From Blasia pusilla (taxonomy: Eukaryota > Marchantiophyta > Marchantiopsida > Blasiales): a DNA stretch of 64,000 bases. The position numbers and the translations under genes are program-made. Below are positions 33,068-46,565 of the stretch, piece by piece. The notes beneath the pieces are model-generated. The model saw only the letters and a list, made by a program, of their open reading frames with translations, was not told where the DNA came from and ran no database searches. Location of the stretch: assembly GCA_050084515.1 (NCBI GenBank), contig CM114273.1, forward strand, positions 38,688,001 through 38,752,000, read 5' to 3'. Position 1 is the stretch's first letter. Every line of letters begins with the position of its first letter.

Positions 33068-34560
33068 ACAACAAAGTAAGGGTCGTAATATAGCTCTCAC
33101 CTAAGTGCCAATGCTCTACTCTCAAAGCTCAACAAGGCACACTTCATTGGTGTCGTATGGGATCCAAGGACTACATATTTTCAGAGCTGCAAGTTGAAAG
33201 AAATATGAGGTAAGAAGAAAAATAAAAATACATAGGAATGTTGGAGCTAGAAGGAGGTAAGCACAAAGAAATACTTGTGTAATTGTCTCAAGTTGAACTC
33301 ATACACAATTAAGCATAATGCAAGTAGAAGAGGAGATTAAAAGAAACGAGGAGGAATCAGCTCGCTAAATCCGTGTAAAGTTCTAGACGCTCAAACGAAC
33401 AGACATCAGATATGAACTAAAATGGAATAGCATCAACAAACCACAACACCCTTTAGCCAAGATTAGAGAGAGGCCTCTCATCACAAGCCAAGAAGTAGCA
33501 TGATAGTGAAATGGCTAAATTTACTGTCTCACATATCAATTGATGGGAATGCAACTTCGTCTACTTCATGGAACCAGCCCTACAATGATCTTACAACACA
33601 CACTAGCTTGTGCAAGCTAACCAATCCGTGCATGCACCATGGCAAAGGAAAAGAAAGGCAACAGCTGTGAGGAAATCAAGGGAACACTAGCAAGGCTGAT
33701 AGTTTCGTCACAAAAATGTGACGAGTGTCCAAATTATCGAGTTTGATGGTTTCACCGTCGAGAACCTAACATTGCATCGTGGAACTAACGCTGAGAGGTA
33801 TTTATATCATGCGGCACTTAATGAGGCTATATTAACCAATAAACCTATATTATTACTAGCGGCAAGGTTTCGGCGACAAACATCTCTCTATTTGACACAT
33901 GTCTTTTCGGGTGGCCCCCAATTGCAACATTTATCGCCTCTACTAATTTAATCCCATGTAACTAAAGTAGAAAATGGGTATAAAGAGAAGGAGAAAGGGT
34001 GCAAGGAGAAGAAAGACTCTTCCTAGCCCATGCGAAACACTAGCACCAACTATGGCTTTTATCCATAACACGCAGGTACTATGAGAACAATTATGTTAAA
34101 TGGTATAAATAATTATTAATAATGTATTTTATATCCCCTCTCTTGGCTCTTTATAGAAAGACTAGCATAATCCAAAGCAATGCACAAACTTAATTACCTC
34201 TCAAGTACAAATTTAAATTGATTTCTAAGGATTTTATTGGCTTAGGAGGCAGGCAATCTAAAAGTGTCAAATGTCAAGAAGAGACTTGTTGCAAAAATAA
34301 AAACTATTAGTATTCTTGAAAAGCGTCTTCTTGATTTGTAAACACCTTTTTATTTGACATGTGACAACGGTAAAAAAAAAAAAATTCCTCTTGTTTTACA
34401 AATTCCTCTTTGTTGGGGACATGCGACAACCCACAAATAAAATTGTTTCCCTCCCAAAAAATAAATTTTATATCCCACATGATTAGTCCTTTCCTTTCAA
34501 GAATGACACCGAAGTGCATAAATAGCAGCAGTCTTGCATTTATTGTGAGGCTGGAAGGCA

Positions 34561-37500
34561 ATGGCACGGGCTGCCCCTAAGATCATAAACCCGCGCAGCA
34601 TGGAATGTATACTCTACAACTTATTTGCACCGAATTCCCGTCGGCATCCTCACGAAGACCGTAAAGAAGGAAAGCGCGTGGATCTGCAGTGGTCCTCGAG
34701 AAAGAGGTGTCAGGTTTCTCATGAAGTGATGAAGATGAGCTCCGGTTCCCAATTGCGTTCTGGTTCGCGGCACTTTTCCGCTGCGTTCTGAGCTCATAAG
34801 TGGGATCCGTTTCGTGGCGGTTCCGCTTTAAATGAAGTTGCAGACGACAGCACTTGTGGCTGTCGCCTGCTCTTCCTGGACTCAAGTTCCTCCGTTCGCG
34901 TCCCAATCGTCATCTCTTTTTGACGTCCCAATTGAGACAAGGAAAAAGCCAGCCTGCGCTTCGACCTGAACAAATTTCATACATCATCTGCAATCTCCTC
35001 TGATTCCTGTAGATTGCAATTGCTTTTGTACCTTTCCGTGAACTGCTGCAGGAAAAGGACTCGTACTCGGCGAGCAACAGAAATGCACGAAACAGAGTTT
35101 GCGAACCGCCTGAAGTCTTTGTTGTCTCTGTTATGGAAAGGATGTGCGAGATTTGACTTCCGAAGAAAACCGCCCGCTTATGCAGTGTGCAAAATACGGA
35201 TTCTTGCGGACTCAATTATCAGTCATCTAGAGTCACTCATAAAGCTCCAATCGGACATGGAAACATGACATTATGTTGATCACAGAAAAGATGCGTAGCT
35301 GTTTATAAACAGCCTGTTCTAAAAGACGTCGGTGCCACCGCCTCCTAGTCATAAGTTGTACTCCTATGAGCGTGCGTAATTGGACTGCCCTTCGTGAGGT
35401 TTCGTCTGAATGATTGTGCACCCGGACTTAAATCTACATGGCTGATGGTCAAATGGAACACATGGTACGTCTGAGAGACTGCAACAGCAGTCTGATTGTT
35501 CTGAGCAATGTGCAAATCGAAGATATCCTACGGATGAACAATTGCCGCGACCACTGTCAGAACACTTATTGGTTTGAATAGTGCCCCAACGGAACGGATG
35601 GCTCTCTAGTTGACCGATTCCAATGACCTTCGCTGTCCATGGACAGAGGAGAGGTTCCTCTTTGCAAGTAAGTAGCAAGACGGTGATCGCCGACTTTCGA
35701 GGCCACCGAAGTCTACCCTCTTAGCTTTATCCACCCCGGGCGGCATTCGAAAGCTTCTTAATAAACTCCTGATTGTGCCTGAGAACCCCCTGAAAGCTTG
35801 GATCCACCTGGGGCAGCGCTCCTCTCATTGGAGATTTGTGCTATCGCTCTCCCTAGGCAACGGCAGGCTCAAGAGCAGCTGAATTAAACCTTTGTCCATC
35901 TGCCGAGGAATCTCCACAAACTACGACAGCGCCCATGGTACGCGCTACACACACCAATATTGAACGAATTGCTGTCGAGGTAAAGCCGTTGGCTGTTTGA
36001 CCACCTTTCAAGTGTACAGAAGAAAGGGTGGAAGTCGCCGGGAGAATAAGCTGACCCAGCGCGAAAGGCGTTTGGGTCGGAATCGTCTGAAGCAGGTCCC
36101 AAAAGAAAGATCCAAGGCGAATATGACAACCGCAGTATCTACCTGATGCGGATCGATCTCATGGATGCCGCCAGGATTATTTCGGGGGTCCATGAATTGA
36201 GGAGATGCGTGGCTTTCGGATTGACCGGTCGCGAAAAGGAAAGGTCACCACAGGGATGAGAGTGATTAGACCTCCAAGCGTCTGATATTCAAGGCCACGC
36301 GTTCCACGTTGCAAAGCTCAACACTACGACATGGTTGTCCCGTGTCATTCGAAACAACCACGCATAAATAAAGACGACCTGTCAAGTGTTACACATGGAT
36401 TCTGATTCTGATAGCAAGCCGATACACTTGCTTCCCTTTTATCGACTAGCACTAAATAATTCCTTGTCCACATGTGCATACATAAAAAAACGAGATCTCG
36501 TGCTATTGCTGACAAAACGCTTAGAGTGCTATTGTTTACAAAACGTGTCTTCGAATAGCTCCTCAGGGCACGGCACGCACGATACCCTCCTGAGTTCGGG
36601 GACCAGGGCATACGGTTCCAACTTCCACCTGTGGCCTGTGACGTGCTTAGTCACTGAGTAGGTCTCCCCCTTAGCCTCCGGAGTTCGAGATTTTCATATC
36701 TTCCTCCATCAAAGGATAGTTGAACTCGCTCTCTACCGAAGAGACGGAGATACCGCGCACTCGCTTCTACTCTGACAAGGTTTTCAAGCTCTCCAGAAGG
36801 GCCACATGCATCCCCGGCTCGTCGATCCCGCCTACTCATTGCCTCCGCTTCTTAGATAAAAGACTGTAAAGCAGAGCATTCAGATTTCTAGCCGTGGCTC
36901 TGGCCAAATTTTCAGATCTAAAAGCGCGCTCTCCGCCGTTAACGGATCTCAGCTGCGTACCCGGCAGCTGAGATCCGTAGATGGCCAAGCGAAGCCCACA
37001 CCGGACGACCGCGACGGCGCTTGGACTCGGACTCGGACACCCATGTCTGAGTATGAACGAGCTGCCTGACGCCTCGGGAGCACCGCATGCGCAGAGTCCA
37101 CCACATTGGACTTTAGAAAACCTGTAACGTAGGCGGAGCAGCTCCGCAGTTGTGGCGGGATAATCTGACAGTAAGGAAATTCGAATATAATACGGATCCG
37201 AAACTCGGCTATCGAGTTATCGACTACGCTCATCTCCGCCAGATTCAAAACCCGTCGGAGTGAGATTTCCAAGTAAGTCACTACGTGTCTTTGACTCTAT
37301 TCGTCAACTTCTACGTAGTCACCTCGGGCAAAGGACTATTATCAAACCGGAGGCAGCGACGTGACAATAGAGGCAAACCGAGAGCGACAGAGGGCGGACG
37401 CTGTGCGTAGGTTAGGCATTCTTACTTTCACTTCTTAGTGCATACTCGCATATGAATAAGACGAACGAACACCAATAGCTTTCTTTAGGAATAATTGCTT

Positions 37501-37697
37501 TCATTTCCTCTTCATGCAACCTCAACATGAAGTTGCTGCCCTCAGAACATAGGATTACTTCACCACAGGCAAGGTGCATGCCATTTGGCATTTTATGAAG
37601 GAAAAAATCTACAAGTACATGTACACCGGAGTGGGGTTGGAGTTACGTATGTTCAATAGTGTAGCCACCTGATCTATTGCGATCTCCTCTCCTCAGC
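34561..37697. other. GC-richer region without a recognised gene
   Basis: Base composition resembles that around the two genes rather than the AT-rich flanks, and many short frames are open. No protein family, tRNA or rRNA was recognised. It could hold a non-coding transcript, untranslated exons or promoter DNA. The right end would include the kinase gene's 3' untranslated region. Confidence 0.45.
36942..36978. repeat. Perfect 15-bp inverted repeat, 7-base loop
   Basis: Arms 36942-36956 (ACGGATCTCAGCTGC) and 36964-36978 are exact reverse complements around GTACCCG. It lies about 720 bp beyond the kinase stop codon. Confidence 0.95.
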
Positions 37698-40600
37698 TCA
37701 CAACCTTCTGGAGGGTTCTCTGAAGAATGGGTGCTTCAATGCTTCTTTGGCTGTCAATCGCTCTGAAGGCTCGAATTTGAGCAACCCGTGCAAGAGGTCA
37801 ATAAGGGTGCCCGCTGAGTGATCAACATGCTGCATGATCAGATTCTGCATTTCCGGACACAACCACCAAACCATTAGACTCAAATGCCAAAAAGGAGGGT
37901 CAAATGTAAGATGATTGCGATATAGACTGGAAAAAGCAAGCCCAGTAAGTCCCAAACAATCAAAAGTCCGAAATGGTGAATACCGCTTCCCAGTAAACTA
38001 TGTCTGACCATCAAATTTGGCACATTCAACATCAGTGCCAAATATGGAGCTGGAAGATCCGTCAAGGCAATGTCATGTGCATCTTAAGACAAAATCCTTT
38101 AAGACATACCCTTAGTCGAGGTAGTCTCCGGACCGCCCGTATACTCTCCCAAGACACGGCACCTTCTGGCCAGTTCAATTCCCGACCATGCCTCAAGTAT
38201 TTCTCCGCTCGTCGGCTACAGCAACAATTAAATCATCTCAGAATCACTCCATACACTCTCTAATAATGCAGCCAAGTACTACAGGAAACAACCAGATACA
38301 GTAGATACACACAGACTCAAGATCCATTAAAAAGTGAACCGCATAAATATTTATTTATTGCCTAGTTTGAGGGAGGTAACTCCTTCCAATTAAATCAGAC
38401 CATGAAAAGTTAAGTCGCACCATCTTAAGATGGTTGACACAACTAGCAGCTGAATATTATAAAAACTGCTACAAGAAACAATGTCCAAGGTTACTTACTC
38501 TGCCCTTTTAATCATTGATTGGGGCAAGGAGCCCAAAACGCGTTCCATCATGGCTAAATGTTCCAAGTTCTCATGAGTTTGAAATAGAGCATCCCCCTGA
38601 GACAATCCATTCCAACCACGGGCTCTTGTAAGAGAAAACCTCGCAAAAAGCCTAAAAGCATGTGAACAAGCAAGACTCCAGTCACTGAAACACTAGAGCG
38701 GGGCCACACAAAAGAGAGACCAATATATTCCTTAAAATGATGACTCCATTGGCAAGATGGATCACACACCGAGCAAAGTTCTACGAGTATACAACCGACG
38801 CTCCATAAATCACAGGGATAGGTCCACCCAAGACCTACAAGAAACAAGTCCTCATGTAATCAGTATATTGAAAATTGAAACAGATAATATCCTCCCTCAG
38901 GCACTCTTCATGCCCCCCTGCATATTACCCCCTCTCAACGATCAACCGTATCAAAAACCATTGAATCAATAGTATAGATTATAGGTAGAAGCATAGGTAC
39001 CCTTCTCCCTCACGTGTTCTTCTTGCCCCCAATCATATTAACCCCCTCTAAGCCACTACCCCCGTATCAAAAACCATTGAATCAATAGTATAGATTACAG
39101 GTAGAAGCATAGGTACCCTCCTCCCTCACGTGTTCTTCTTGCCCCCAATCATATTACCCCCTCTAAGCTACTACCCCCGTCAAAGACCATTGAATCAATA
39201 GTATAGATCATAGGTAGAAGCATAGGTACCCTCCTCCCTCACGAGTTCTTCTTGCCCCCAATCATATTACCCCCTCTAAGCTACTACCCCCGTCAAAGAC
39301 CATCTAATTCATAGGATAGATCAGAGGTAGAGGCAAACATATCCAGCTTATTCTAGATCACCAACTTATCAGTCGTCACGAAAGATCAATAAAACAGCAG
39401 CCACAATGACTCCTTACCCAAAATCACTTCAGGTGCACGATAATGTCGTGTAGAGACCACAGAACAGTGATAGTGACTGTCAAATGTTGCACTGCCAAAA
39501 TCAATGAGCTTTATGTCGCTAACCTTGGGGACTCTCTTGAAATGCTTTGTTCCTTGTGATGACTTCTGCCATAAGACACCATAAGCATCCATCATGCAGG
39601 AAAGCTGTGACAAATCACATTGCCTTCACAAGACTCACTGAGAACAATTCCACTAGCCTGTTGCTTCTGGAAGTCCGCACAATTGGATACTTTCAGGGTG
39701 CAATACCCCAAAGCAAGGATGACCAAGTTCAACCAGACAATTCAGTTTCAAGTTTAAGATAACTTAAGTGAGGAGATCATTTGAAAGCCACGGCTACAGG
39801 GAATTGGAAATAGACAGATTCAAGAAAACTAGGTTCCCTCCAATGAAGAGGGGATGTGTTAGGGCAGTAGTCACCTTGTAGTCAAGCACTTTGATGTAGT
39901 CTGGAGAAACCAAAAGAATGTTCTCAGGCTTCAGGTCTGTGTGAATGAGTGTTAGCTCATGCATATCTGTATCAAATCAAAAGCACATCAGAGTCAGTGC
40001 GATCTATCCTTCAACAAAGGCAGGTGCAGAGAGCGACAGAAGCTATCACATCCAACCAAGTCAAATGCACACTATTCATAAAGGGAAACCCAAATCCGAT
40101 ATAGATCCCAGTGAAATGATAAGGTAAGGCCAGGGAGATTCAACGCACATGCAACTGACTCCAACAGTTGTCTGCTAAATTCTCGAACTAGGTCAACTGA
40201 AAATGGCCGATAATTGTTCTTCCTTAAAAAATCGTACAAGCTTGGTCCCAGCCTCTCACAAACCTGTACAAGAATAACCCACCATGCAAGACACTCCTCA
40301 ATTTAGATAAACAGAAATATAGGGGAATTTGACCCTAATTCAAAAGGTCACAGCTCTACAGTCTGATACTCAGCCTCTGAGTGCCTCACCCATACCTTTA
40401 AAGCAAAGAGTCCCAGGAAAAAAGAGATAAACATAAACTCACTTGACCTAGACTGAGTTAAAAGCCAGAAGAAGCAACCAGCCACATTTCTACGAGTCTC
40501 CAAGGATTCCAACCCAAATAAAGTATGTGCATTCCCTACAGCCATCCTACTACACTGACAAAGCAACTTGTTTACGATTCCCAGATGTGGGCACTTACAA

Positions 40601-42548
40601 TGCAAACATGGTTGCGGAAGTCAAACCAATCCTTCAGCTGAACACACCGCCTGCACACATGGGACATAAGCATCAGAAACAGAAGTACGATTCTGCCCCG
40701 AGTTCACAGTCAAGCCCTTCCCCAGCCTGAGTTACAGCACACTAACATCAAACGCCCGGGCATCTACAGTGAGGTGCTAAGTAAGGTGGATGCACCACAC
40801 AAGTCATAATCATATGACAGAACAGACCGTGAGCCAGTCTTGTCGTGTTTGGCCAGCGCACGTAGTACGTCTATTTCAATCATGGCAGCATCACGGTACT
40901 TCTGCACATTGCGTATCACTTTGATGGCCACATACTCCTGCGCTTCTCGGTCCCAGCATTCCAAAACCCGCCCAAATGTCCCTGCAGGGCTCCAATTCAG
41001 CCATATACGGCAAACCCCATATAAACACCTCCGGTATACCGATCCGCAACTGCTTCTATTTCATCCGTCCTCGGTTCCTCCAAGGGTGTGGATATACCAA
41101 GACCTATCAATCTCACCAAGAATTTTAAACTCTTGGTACGCTCTACCATTATCAGTAGCCAGAAAGGCTTCAACCGGAAAAAGGCACTAACAGGCTTACA
41201 CGAAAACCGGCTCTAGACAGTACTTTGAGATTTTGAGCCAGACGAGAGAAAGCATGAGAGAATATAGGACTCAAATGTAGCTTTATCCCCGACACATTGA
41301 CCGAACTGAAACAAGTTCCAGTCCCAAAGTGTCCAGCCTAGCGTACAGTTGGAACATGCAAGGTAAGATTTGCCATTTCGTAACCCTAAAGTTGTGAAGA
41401 GTGGAGTCAAAAGATAGAAGGGCGCACCTTCACCCATCTTGCTTATGATCTTGTCTGCAAATACAGCAGATACACAACACATCCACAAGCACAGCTGTCA
41501 GCCCCAGATGCGAGATCTCGATAACCCAACTCTTGTTGACCATACACAAAGCCTCCAAAGTGGAAAGGAGGTATACAAAGAAGTTCATCGGCATCTAAAC
41601 TCATATTGCGAGGACCGGCCCTCCTTATCAATAACCAGAGGGCCAGAGCTAGGGGTCTCGACCTTGAGACTCCTTCATTTTATGCTTCGACCTCAAACAC
41701 CACAAATTGACGCTAAGCCCTCAACGCGAGGAAAGTAAGGTGAACTTGATTGGTGAGAACTAGGCTAGAGTTAGCAAGGGTGATTACAGCGCGAAGTAAT
41801 ATTCTCTCCCAGCTCAAACTGGTAGTGCCCATCTTTGTCATCCTCGCGCCACGGAGGGGAGGCTACACGAGCTGCTCCATTGAAATACGATAAGGGAAGG
41901 GGACCTGACCCTGGCCCGGTCACCGTCGAAGAAAGTGTTCCCCCAACCCTTGTCCCTTGTTCTTCTACTCCATTGTAGCCTGCTGACTGTGCCTGGAAAC
42001 ATGAGGCACCACTTACTTATGTCAAGACTCCTCTTTGTGGACAGCTTGTGAAGAGAAGGACGAAAGGGTGGGCTATTAGCAGTGGTGAAGACCATCAATT
42101 GCATCCGTGTAGCAAACTTGCTCGTAAATCTCCAAGATCGATGAGAAAGTTCGATGGATGCTGTCAGATTTGTCCTCTTGCGTGAAGCTGAAGAAAGTTC
42201 AGCCATCCCCGGCCAATATTCTGAACAGCGAGCTTAAAGCCAGGTCATTAAAGTCGGCAGGCTGTCTAGTAGTACTGAAAACCTAGCTCATCCTCCTCAC
42301 CTCCGTAACCGATAGTTCGCAGACCATTTCGAAAGACAGAAACCATTCACGCGTCCCCGGCCAATATGGATTGGACGCCTCCAATCCATCATTCCGTAAC
42401 AAGAAAGCAAAGCCGGAGAAATCTAAAATTTTGACAGAAAACAGACGGAGAGTTTGCTGCCCACCTCATGGCCATCCCCACGATCTGCAACATCGAGGGC
42501 AAGCCTCGGGCGCTTTTCCGGCCTTGCCTCGTACACAACCCGGTCCAT
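37698..42548 (-). CDS. AFC: AFC-type LAMMER dual-specificity protein kinase
   Basis: Twelve coding exons on the minus strand: 42465-42548, 41788-41992, 41428-41454, 40828-40981, 40599-40650, 40149-40263, 39875-39966, 39418-39565, 38770-38834, 38499-38596, 38110-38215, 37698-37844. All eleven introns are GT-AG (173 to 583 bp). The exons sum to 1,293 nt, giving 430 residues with no internal stop. Features: basic N-terminus ([12 protein letters not shown]); [12 protein letters not shown]; glycine loop GEGTFGRV (104-111); ATP lysine in VAIK (Lys126); alpha-C Glu141; HTDLKPEN (221-228, Asp223 catalytic); DFG 265-267; APEVILG; and the family signature [11 protein letters not shown] (326-336). LAMMER kinases phosphorylate SR splicing factors in the nucleus. 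Length matches plant AFC proteins (about 400-470). All key residues are present, so it should be functional. Confidence 0.95.
38890..39335. repeat. 113-116-bp tandem repeat inside kinase intron 8
   Basis: Three to four units. The anchor ACCATTGAATCAATAGTATA starts at 38957, 39073 and 39186, with a degenerate fourth at 39299. Each unit has CCCCCAATCATATTA. It accounts for most of the longest intron (583 bp). Units two and three are nearly identical. Confidence 0.92.
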
Positions 42549-43660
42549 AACGCGCAGTGCTGATTATACTCGCGCTGATTTGAAGGAAGGTGAAATCTGG
42601 GCACTGTACAAAAGAGGGTACAAGGCCCTTGTCGACGCTCTATCGCCCTGCATTATTCTCATCTGGTGGGCTTCCAAAAACCCTCTTGTCACATCTGTTT
42701 ACCCAATATCGAGAGCGCGTCGTGTTGCGAACTTCTGCCACCACAGACAAATCCGCCTGAAACTAGAGCCCAAGACCGACGAACATCATGGAGACAGTCT
42801 TCTTGTTCTCATACACTCGAGAAACTCGTGATTTCAGAGCCACACCCGGCGAGAACTCGACCAGGATTTCCAAAGCAAGAGACTGGCCTGAAAGAGCCTG
42901 AAAAAGAGAAACATTGGGTACCAACACAGGAAACACCCCAGAACCTACGTCCCCCAGGACGGCTTACCCTAGAAATGCTCCCAAATCCGATCGACACAAG
43001 CTTCGCCAGCGCCCAAACTGGACCCGCACGAAACACCAACCACCAAACACCAACACCACCACACTCAATCTCACAGGCAAACAGAGCTCCCTCCTTCGAA
43101 CGCTCTTCACGGCTACGACTCTATCACACTCTGCACCACCGACACCGACACTAACACTCCCCTCCCCTTGCAGAACCTCACAGGCTGCACGCACAGAATC
43201 CTCCCGAGCACTTTCCGTACACACACAAAACACTACACACACTGACTGCAGCCTCCACCGGACACTCCTCGCACTCGGAGGCAAGAAACGGCCTTCGCAT
43301 GCCCGCCCACGCGACTTGCCAATCGGGATCTCCTCCAATTCGAAGATTTTCGTTGCGAGAACGCCCGCACGCAAACGCGGGCAGCCGAGCGCGCGGGCAG
43401 CCGGGCGACGCGACGGGGCCGCAGGGCAGGGCAGGGCAGGGCAGGCAGGGCAGCGGCGTAGGGCAGGGCTGCGAGGGCACTCTCTTAACAGTACACTGAG
43501 GAACTAACAAACAGAACACAACGAGGACAGCTCCCTCCACTCACCACACGAGACCCAAACGAACGAGCGACTGACAGACAGACAGAAACCCCGAGGACTC
43601 CTACGACGCAAAGCTACAAACAACAACAACAGCAACACAGAGAGACCCCACCGGCTTCTG
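42549..43660 (-). promoter_or_regulatory. Upstream region of the kinase gene, GC-rich with G4 motif
   Basis: Pro/Arg/Ala-rich frames here (for example 42914-43507) have no family match and look like GC-rich promoter and leader DNA. Between 43424 and 43441 the plus strand has four GGG runs separated by CA, a textbook G-quadruplex motif, inside a GGGCA minisatellite that continues to about 43475. The transcription start is unknown. Confidence 0.5.
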
Positions 43661-44899
43661 CTAAGGCCAGTGATAATCGAGGGCGGTAGGTAAATAAATA
43701 GGGACTCGGATGGATGAACGAGTCACTAGTGTAAGTACTATAAACAAAGGACTAGTGCGAGTACTCATATAAACAGCGCGGACGGACGGAACACTCGGGC
43801 GTCTCACAACGTGGTTTGTAAAGCAGGCGACGTCCTGTGGCTTCCATTCACGGCAATCTCCCGTCAAGACGTCGGTAAGAAAGGCCGTTGTCAACACGAG
43901 CGACAGGAAGCATACGGGCGGAGGCCCTACATGCAAAATGGACGGGGACGAAAGGATGTGCACACTCGGAACCCCACACTAAACGTGTCTAAAACTATTT
44001 CCGTAGGAAACTATCACTTTAGGGTTTAGTCAGTTATGACTAGTTAATGCTTGGGCTATGGGGGATGTTAAATTTTGAATCATTCTTCCTAAGTGTATTA
44101 TTGAATTCGAGCGATCCTATTGGCTTAGACACCGAATAATTCTATTGGCTCAAAAACAAAGGTGATTTCAATGTGAAACGGCACTCTCCAAGAAGAAAAT
44201 AGATGTTTGTTCTAACGATAAACTTTTTGATACGGAATATGGTGATGTTCACTGCCACATTGGATGATTGAAATCAGATTTGAATTTTTCATAGAGACTT
44301 TGAGGGTTGTCTCTCATGGGTTTATTTCCTTAGGTCCCGTGTGACCCGGCCCATAAAAACTACTTTCCACTTGAATCATCAAAGGGTTGACAATTGGACT
44401 GGGAGGCAAATTCTCTCGAGCAACAAAACTAGGAATCCTATGACAACAAATAAATAAAATCTTCATCTCCACCACAATTGGTTTCTTTCAAATGCTGCAT
44501 CGAGTGCTCAATCAAGTGTGACAATCGGGTTAGCTAGGGCATGAGGACTCCGCCCCTCTCTTGCTCGCCTAATTTTGTAAGCACGTGAAATTTTGCGATC
44601 TTGTTAAAATAAGGTGAATCCAACCACCATCAGATAAATGTGAGTTGTATGATGTGAATCCACCTACTATAACATCCAATAATGATCACCGTCAATGTTT
44701 GGCATTAATCTATGGGAGGAAGGCCTAAGTGGTCACGACATAGGCCTTGCACACCTTGAAAATCAAGACATATAATGCCAAGGCCAATCTTCCTCCCCAA
44801 CCCTAATCCCAACTTTATGGAAAATAATACGTGTTACTACAAGAACACATAAGGGTAAATGAACAAGGAGTGTTGAATCTATGTGTTTTAGTATTAGAT

Positions 44900-46100
44900 A
44901 GATCTGTCCATGAGAGAAATAGTGTATGTGCGTGAGATTCCTATGAAGGTTTCCACTCTCTTAATGGATGGCCAAATAATTGGCCAAATAGATGAAGACA
45001 ATTTTCTTATCTTTTGTTCATCGGAAAATTACCTTCATGAAAAAATGTGTTATTATCGTTAGAAAATTATATGATTATGCCACCTATGCATGTATTCTCA
45101 TGGGTCATCCAAATTTGAGCTAGGAAATGTTCGTGTGAAGGTTTCCGCTCTCTGAATGGATAACAACCCCTAAAGAAGAAAAGACGAAGGCAAACAAGCT
45201 CTGTATCTTTTTTTCATTGATCTACTTCATTTGAACACTAGTATTATGATGCATGTACATCACATTAAGCCACACAAAAAATCCCCAATTGAGACAAAAT
45301 GTGTGTCATAGCCTAAATGTGTGAAAAGAAGTATGACTTCCATTCGGGTACCATTATAACACAATTTCAAAAAAAATCACGCACACGTATTCCTCTTCTA
45401 AGTTAGAATTTCTAACCATACAAACTACTCTCTTCTACTTGTAGTATTCGAACAAGTGAGGGATGAGCCAAACACGTGTGAAATACTTTAGCAAGTAATG
45501 AGCCGATAGTTGTGAAGCCTTTGCCACATGGAATAATTGGGACTTGGACATACAATGAAGCTAACGCCCATAATAGTATAACGTGTTCTTATAGTGAGAA
45601 AATCACATGAGTTCACCATATTTATAGATATGGATTCTTGTCCCATATCATCCAAAATTGACCTACGAGGAGTACCTATCAAGGTTTCCTCTTTCTAAAT
45701 GGACAAAAAAATTTGGTGGTCCAATATATAAAGGAGGACAATAAAGTTTTCGAAATTTTACTTCCCACTTAAAAATATCCGTTAGCTCATTAAATATGCG
45801 TTCTTAAAGTTAGAGAATCCCGTAAGTGTACCACCTAGAAGTATCTTTTTGTATTCGATCATCCAAATTTCAGCTAAGTGTGGTACCTATATAGGCTTCT
45901 TCTCCCTAAATTGGCAATAAAACCATCGTGTATACAACTAGGCAATGATGAACAAGTTTTTGTTTTTTTCTTATCAAGAACAAATCTCAAATCATTCAAA
46001 CACACGTCCTTACAATGAGAAAACTATAGGAGCGCTCCATCCAAATATGTAATAAATCTTTCTTCAAGTTCCACAAAACCACATCCAAATTGGTTCAGTT
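44900..46100. repeat. Strongly diverged ~200-bp repeats
   Basis: A pattern of TTCTTA, GAGAAAATCA, CATCCAAATTTGAGCTA and AAGGTTTCC followed by CTCTCT-AATGGA recurs, best at 44945, 45110-45160, 45595-45700 and 45810-45915. Spacing is irregular, so units have been lost or were inserted separately. Confidence 0.5.
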
Positions 46101-46531
46101 AGTATTATCATTCTTTATAAGAATTTTGAGAGCTTTAGGAATATTTACAAACATATTCATGTGAAAAATGAGGATGTTACCATGTTAAATTTCAAATCTT
46201 CGCAACTCATTTTGAACAAATTAACTCTCAAATTCTTAAAATGCTAAAAAATTAGACCGATTAGAAATAAATTGCCAAGACTTTGGCCCTAATGGAACTT
46301 TAAAACTCAAAGTGAATTTGAGGATGGATGCCTTCAGAATATATATATTATTATTGCAGAGTGCCCCTAAGCTTTTCGAATGCCTTTCATACTCACATCT
46401 AGCATTTTCAGACAACCACGTCTTAACATGTGTTCTCAATAATTGAGATGTGATTTTAAGGTCAATCATATTAGGGTTGATTTGGAGCATGCAAGGTAGA
46501 TTTGGGGTCAGTTATAGATTAGTGACTAGGG

Positions 46532-46565
46532 CTAATGACGGATAATTCAAATTATCCATCATTAG
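46532..46565. repeat. 16-bp near-perfect palindrome
   Basis: Arms of 16 bp with one mismatch around a CA centre (CTAATGACGGATAATT then AATTATCCATCATTAG). The core resembles the smaller palindrome at 24217-24237. Confidence 0.8.

Larger units (their letters stand above)
31061..34560. other. Intergenic, no recognised gene
   Basis: Short frames only (up to 109 codons, 31938-32267 minus), none with family features. It contains a small tandem duplication and an isolated retroelement 3'-end fragment described separately. Confidence 0.5.

Noticed and set aside
42914-43507. 197-codon Arg/Pro/Ala-rich plus-strand frame
   Set aside because: No family signature. It covers the GC-rich upstream region of the kinase and a minisatellite; the opposite strand is also open.
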